Positions 61,537 to 64,000 of a stretch of DNA of 64,000 nt are shown piece after piece. The first letter of the stretch is position 1, and every line of letters begins with the position of its first letter. This DNA comes from an uncultured Muribaculaceae bacterium (lineage in GTDB: Bacteria > Bacteroidota > Bacteroidia > Bacteroidales > Muribaculaceae). The position numbers and the translations under genes were made by a program. The notes under the pieces are model-generated. The model was not told where the DNA came from, searched no databases, and saw nothing but the letters and a program-made list of their open reading frames with translations. The stretch is taken from assembly GCA_934667475.1 (NCBI GenBank), contig CAKUMB010000005.1, positions 1 to 64,000 of the forward strand, in the 5' to 3' direction.

Positions 61537-63009
61537 CTAACCCACACTGCCCTCAAGCGACACCGACAGCAGCTTTTGCGCCTCTACGGCAAACTCCATG
61601 GGCAGCTTCGCCATCACCTCTTTTGCATATCCGTTCACAATCAGGCCCACGGCGTCTTCGGTGCTTATGCCGCGCTGGTTGCAGTAGAATATCTGGTCCT
61701 CGTTGATTTTGCTGGTGGTGGCCTCATGCTCCACCACGCTCGAGTCGTTGCCCACCTCAATCACGGGGAAGGTGTGGGCTCCGCTGGTGGGAGTCAGCAG
61801 CAGCGAGTCGCACTGCGTGTAGTTGCGGCAGCCTGTGGCGGCGGGAGCCACCTTCACCATGCCGCGGTAGCTGTTTTGGCTGTGCCCGGCCGATATGCCC
61901 TTCGACACAATGGTGCTGCGGCTGTTCTTGCCCAGGTGAATCATTTTGGTGCCCGTGTCGGCCTCCTGATAGTTGCGCGTCAGCGCCACCGAGTAGAATT
62001 CGCCCACCGAGTTGTTGCCTTTAAGAATGCAGCTGGGGTATTTCCATGTGATTGCCGAGCCGGTTTCCACCTGCGTCCACGACAGTTTTGAGTAGTCGCC
62101 GCGGCACAGGCCGCGCTTGGTCACCAGGTTGTAGATGCCGCCTTTGCCGTTTTTGTCGCCGGGATACCAGTTTTGCACGGTGCTGTATTTCACTTCGGCG
62201 CGGTCTTCCACCACAATCTCCACTATGGCGGCGTGCAGCTGGTTTTCATCGCGCATTGGTGCAGTGCAGCCCTCCAGATACGACACATAGCTGTCGTCGT
62301 CGGCCACAATCAGTGTGCGCTCAAACTGTCCCGTCTGGGCGGCGTTGATGCGGAAGTAGCTCGACAGCTCCATGGGGCACCGCACGCCCTTGGGAATGTA
62401 CACAAACGAGCCGTCGCTGAACACGGCCGAGTTGAGGGCCGCAAAGAAGTTGTCGGTGTAGGGCACCACCGAACCAAGGTAGCGCTTCACCAAGTCGGGG
62501 TAGTCCTTCACCGCCTCGCTTATCGAGCAGAAAATCACTCCCAGCTCGGCCAGGCGCTCGCGGTAGCTGGTGTGCACGCTCACGCTGTCCATGATGGCGT
62601 CCACGGCCATGCCGCTCAGGCGCAGCCGCTCCTCAAGCGGAATGCCCAGCTTGTCGAAAGTCTTTTTCAGCTCAGGGTCAATCTCCTTGCTGCCGCTCTC
62701 CTGCTTGCGCGGGGCGGCGTAGTAGCTTATGGCCTGGAAGTCGATGGGCGGCAGGTGCACGTGTCCCCACGTGGGCATCTTCAGAGTGGTCCAGTGGCGG
62801 TAGGCCTTCAGGCGGAACTCGAGCAGCCACTCGGGCTCGCCCTTTAGGCGCGATATGGTGCGCACCACATCCTCGTTGAGCCCCTTGGGCAGAACGTGGG
62901 TGTCGATGCTGGTCACGAAGCCGTATTTATACTCCTCCGAAGCCGCATCGCTTATTATTCGCTTTTCCTCTTCCTCTTTTCGTTTGTTGTTTCCTTTGTT
63001 CTGACTCAT
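61537..63009 (-). CDS. sufB: Fe-S cluster assembly protein SufB
   Basis: 490 residues from the ATG at 63009 (MSQNKGNNKRKE); the frame runs on to 63510 but that part overlaps the cvpA-like gene. It has the conserved IPKGVRCPMELSSYFRIN, FERTLIVAD..YLEGC and SVVEHEATTSKINEDQIFYC motifs. This is the cluster-building scaffold with the conserved Cys. It follows the cvpA-like gene by 5 bp and precedes sufC by 76 bp. Confidence 0.95.
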   Translation of the reverse strand: MSQNKGNNKRKEEEEKRIISDAASEEYKYGFVTSIDTHVLPKGLNEDVVRTISRLKGEPEWLLEFRLKAYRHWTTLKMPTWGHVHLPPIDFQAISYYAAPRKQESGSKEIDPELKKTFDKLGIPLEERLRLSGMAVDAIMDSVSVHTSYRERLAELGVIFCSISEAVKDYPDLVKRYLGSVVPYTDNFFAALNSAVFSDGSFVYIPKGVRCPMELSSYFRINAAQTGQFERTLIVADDDSYVSYLEGCTAPMRDENQLHAAIVEIVVEDRAEVKYSTVQNWYPGDKNGKGGIYNLVTKRGLCRGDYSKLSWTQVETGSAITWKYPSCILKGNNSVGEFYSVALTRNYQEADTGTKMIHLGKNSRSTIVSKGISAGHSQNSYRGMVKVAPAATGCRNYTQCDSLLLTPTSGAHTFPVIEVGNDSSVVEHEATTSKINEDQIFYCNQRGISTEDAVGLIVNGYAKEVMAKLPMEFAVEAQKLLSVSLEGSVG

Positions 63010-63014
63010 ATCTG

Positions 63015-63560
63015 CTATGATTGGCCAGCCTGTGTGGCCGGCTGTGTTTCTTCTGCTAAGTGTGTGCCCAGCGGCGCCTCGTGACATCCTGTGAGCGCAG
63101 CGGCCGCGTTGGCGGCTATGCGGGCTGCGGGCTGCTGTGCCACGGCTTGCCGTGCCTGTGGGCTTGCGGCAGCCGCAATTGTCAGCAGCAGGGCCGAGGC
63201 CACAGTGCACTGCATGGCGGCAAGCGCCATTCCGGCTGTCCGCTCGAGGCCCGTCATGCGGCCCTTGATGCTCAAAGCCGGGGCATAGAAGCCTGCCACG
63301 CGCACCGTGAGCCACACCATGGCGGCCACTGTGGCGCGCGCAGCCGCCTCGAGCAGCGGCTGTGGCACGGAACCGGCATCTGGCACCATGGCCATGGCTG
63401 CGCCGCATGCCACGCGGCCGCCAAGCAAGCATGCCGCCAGCGCCAGCGAGCTCGCTGTGATGCCCGACAACTGCCCCCTGAGCCCAAGCCGCCATCCGGC
63501 AGCTGCGCACGCGGCCACAGCCATGGCCGCAAGGGTCAATATTGTCGAAATCACACTCAC
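63015..63560 (-). CDS. CvpA-like membrane protein at the head of the suf operon
   Basis: 181 residues from the GTG at 63560, the last good start after the promoter; the frame runs to 63623 but would include the -7 box. There are four hydrophobic segments rich in Ala (ILTLAAMAVAACAAAGW, GITASSLALAACLLG, ATVAAMVWLTVRVAGFY, AALAAMQCTVASALLL), as in CvpA proteins, and a polar C-terminus. A CvpA-type gene in front of sufB is common in Bacteroidales; the link to Fe-S assembly is unexplained. The gap to sufB is only 5 bp. Confidence 0.65.
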   Translation of the reverse strand: MSVISTILTLAAMAVAACAAAGWRLGLRGQLSGITASSLALAACLLGGRVACGAAMAMVPDAGSVPQPLLEAAARATVAAMVWLTVRVAGFYAPALSIKGRMTGLERTAGMALAAMQCTVASALLLTIAAAASPQARQAVAQQPAARIAANAAAALTGCHEAPLGTHLAEETQPATQAGQS

Positions 63561-63575
63561 TTTATTTCCAATGTG

Positions 63576-63607
63576 CAAAATTAGTGCAAACCGAGCGCAA
63601 TGGCAAA
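63576..63607 (-). promoter_or_regulatory. Consensus promoter of cvpA-sufBCDS
   Basis: Minus-strand TTTG (63604-63607), a 20-bp spacer and TAATTTTG (63576-63583), a perfect match. It lies in the first unit of the tandem repeat. The palindrome TGAGC-TT-GCTCA (63611-63622) sits right upstream of the -33 box and could be an operator. Confidence 0.75.
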
Positions 63608-63771
63608 AATTGAGCTTGCTCATTTTTTTGCATTGCCGAGGTGCCGCCTGATTTATGAAAAATTAGTGCAAACCGAGCGCAATGGCAAAAATTGAGCTTG
63701 CTCATTTTTTTGCATTGCCGAGGTGCCGCCTGATTTATGAAAAATTAGTGCAAACCGAGCGCAATGGCAAA
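63577..63771. repeat. 82-bp tandem repeat, 2.4 copies, in the suf promoter
   Basis: Units 63577-63658 and 63659-63740 are identical along the whole 82 bp; a third partial unit runs to 63771. Each unit carries the -33 box, a hairpin (TGAGC / GCTCA, 63611-63622 and 63693-63704) flanked by A and T tracts, and a promoter core. In the outer copies the base that ends the -7 box is T instead of G (TAATTTTT), so only the copy next to the gene has a full promoter. Confidence 0.9.
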
Positions 63772-63850
63772 TCTTTGTCACCTATTGCCATGGCGCTTGG
63801 CTGAGCGGTGGCAGTAAATTTGCGCCAATTCCAACAAAACACATGCCAAA

Positions 63851-64000
63851 ATGAAACATTTCACCATTCAAGAACTCACCAATTCGGCCACGGCCCAGCG
63901 GCTGGGCATAGCCAACGTGCCGCCCCCCGAGGCCATGGCTGCCATGCAACGGCTTGTGGAGCAAGTGCTCGACCCGCTGCGCGAGGCCTGGGGGCGCCCA
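63851..64000 (+). CDS. Peptidase M15-type (D-Ala-D-Ala carboxypeptidase-like) protein, partial
   Basis: The first 50 residues of a gene that continues outside the window. MKHFTIQELTNSATAQRLGI and PLREAWGRP match the start of M15A-type peptidases (KHF...EF/EL, then LR..WG.P before the SGYR motif), which cut peptidoglycan peptides; phages and Bacteroidales both carry them. The zinc ligands are not yet reached. The gene is divergent from the cvpA-suf operon. Confidence 0.65.
   Translation, partial: MKHFTIQELTNSATAQRLGIANVPPPEAMAAMQRLVEQVLDPLREAWGRP

Noticed and set aside
63010..63510. N-terminal extension of sufB to 63510
   Set aside because: It overlaps the cvpA-like gene in another frame and has no SufB similarity; the ATG at 63009 gives the normal length.
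63577..63771. 82-bp direct repeats as a CRISPR array
   Set aside because: Units are adjacent with no unique spacers, far longer than CRISPR repeats, and there are no cas genes.

Overview
The window is an ordinary stretch of chromosome from a member of the Bacteroidales. The evidence is type IX secretion (T9SS)-style C-terminal domains on surface proteins, Bacteroidetes -7/-33 promoters (TTTG/TTG - about 20 bp - TAnnTTTG), almost no Shine-Dalgarno sequences, a FeoA-FeoB fusion, glycine-lipid acyltransferases, NigD-like and DUF3467/DUF2795 proteins, and a SUF operon preceded by a CvpA-like gene. The GC-rich coding sequence with T9SS cargo suggests a Muribaculaceae-like gut bacterium; that placement is inference. 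No IS element, prophage, integrase or CRISPR array was seen.

Layout. 1-5.6 kb: end of a membrane protein gene, a Ca2+-type P-ATPase and feoAB. 5.8-11.2 kb: a six-gene plus-strand run (glsA-like and glsB-like acyltransferases, Wzi-like outer-membrane protein, lipoprotein, anchored protein, AEC transporter). 11.3-12.2 kb: a decayed ECF sigma factor fused to the remains of its neighbour. 12.2-12.4 kb: first copy of a small-RNA gene. 12.5-18.4 kb: minus-strand housekeeping genes (outer-membrane protein, obg-pgeF, DUF2795, tsaE-birA-LOG-cobalamin adenosyltransferase). 18.6-22.2 kb: tRNA-Leu, TPR protein, porin-like protein, tRNA-Gln, tyrS. 22.4 kb: second copy of the small-RNA gene. 22.6-32.7 kb: membrane-bound AraC regulator, pckA, tcdA, two DUF1573 proteins, meaB, tRNA-Leu, aminopeptidase P.

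32.8-51.1 kb is a surface and secretion region: five T9SS-type cargo proteins (one lacking its 5' end) and a subtilisin-like protease, with manC, a zinc-ribbon protein, a phosphate-selective-type porin and a frameshifted small secreted protein between them. 51.2-57 kb: an orphan hypothetical gene, a tRNA-Glu / rpsT / tRNA-Glu cluster, recO, a LolD-like ABC ATPase, a NigD-like lipoprotein, DUF3467 and cysS. 57-64 kb: FKBP isomerase, a minus-strand cvpA-sufB-C-D-S operon whose promoter lies in an 82-bp tandem repeat, and the start of a peptidase M15-type gene.

The metabolic genes fit an anaerobic PEP-carboxykinase / succinate-propionate fermenter: pckA, and B12 handling for methylmalonyl-CoA mutase by an adenosyltransferase and MeaB, with ferrous iron uptake feeding SUF cluster assembly. 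The most novel element is the pair of nearly identical ~150-nt RNA genes about 10 kb apart, each with a conserved promoter and terminator and unrelated flanks. Next come the duplicated suf promoter block and the apparent tRNA-mRNA-tRNA transcription unit.
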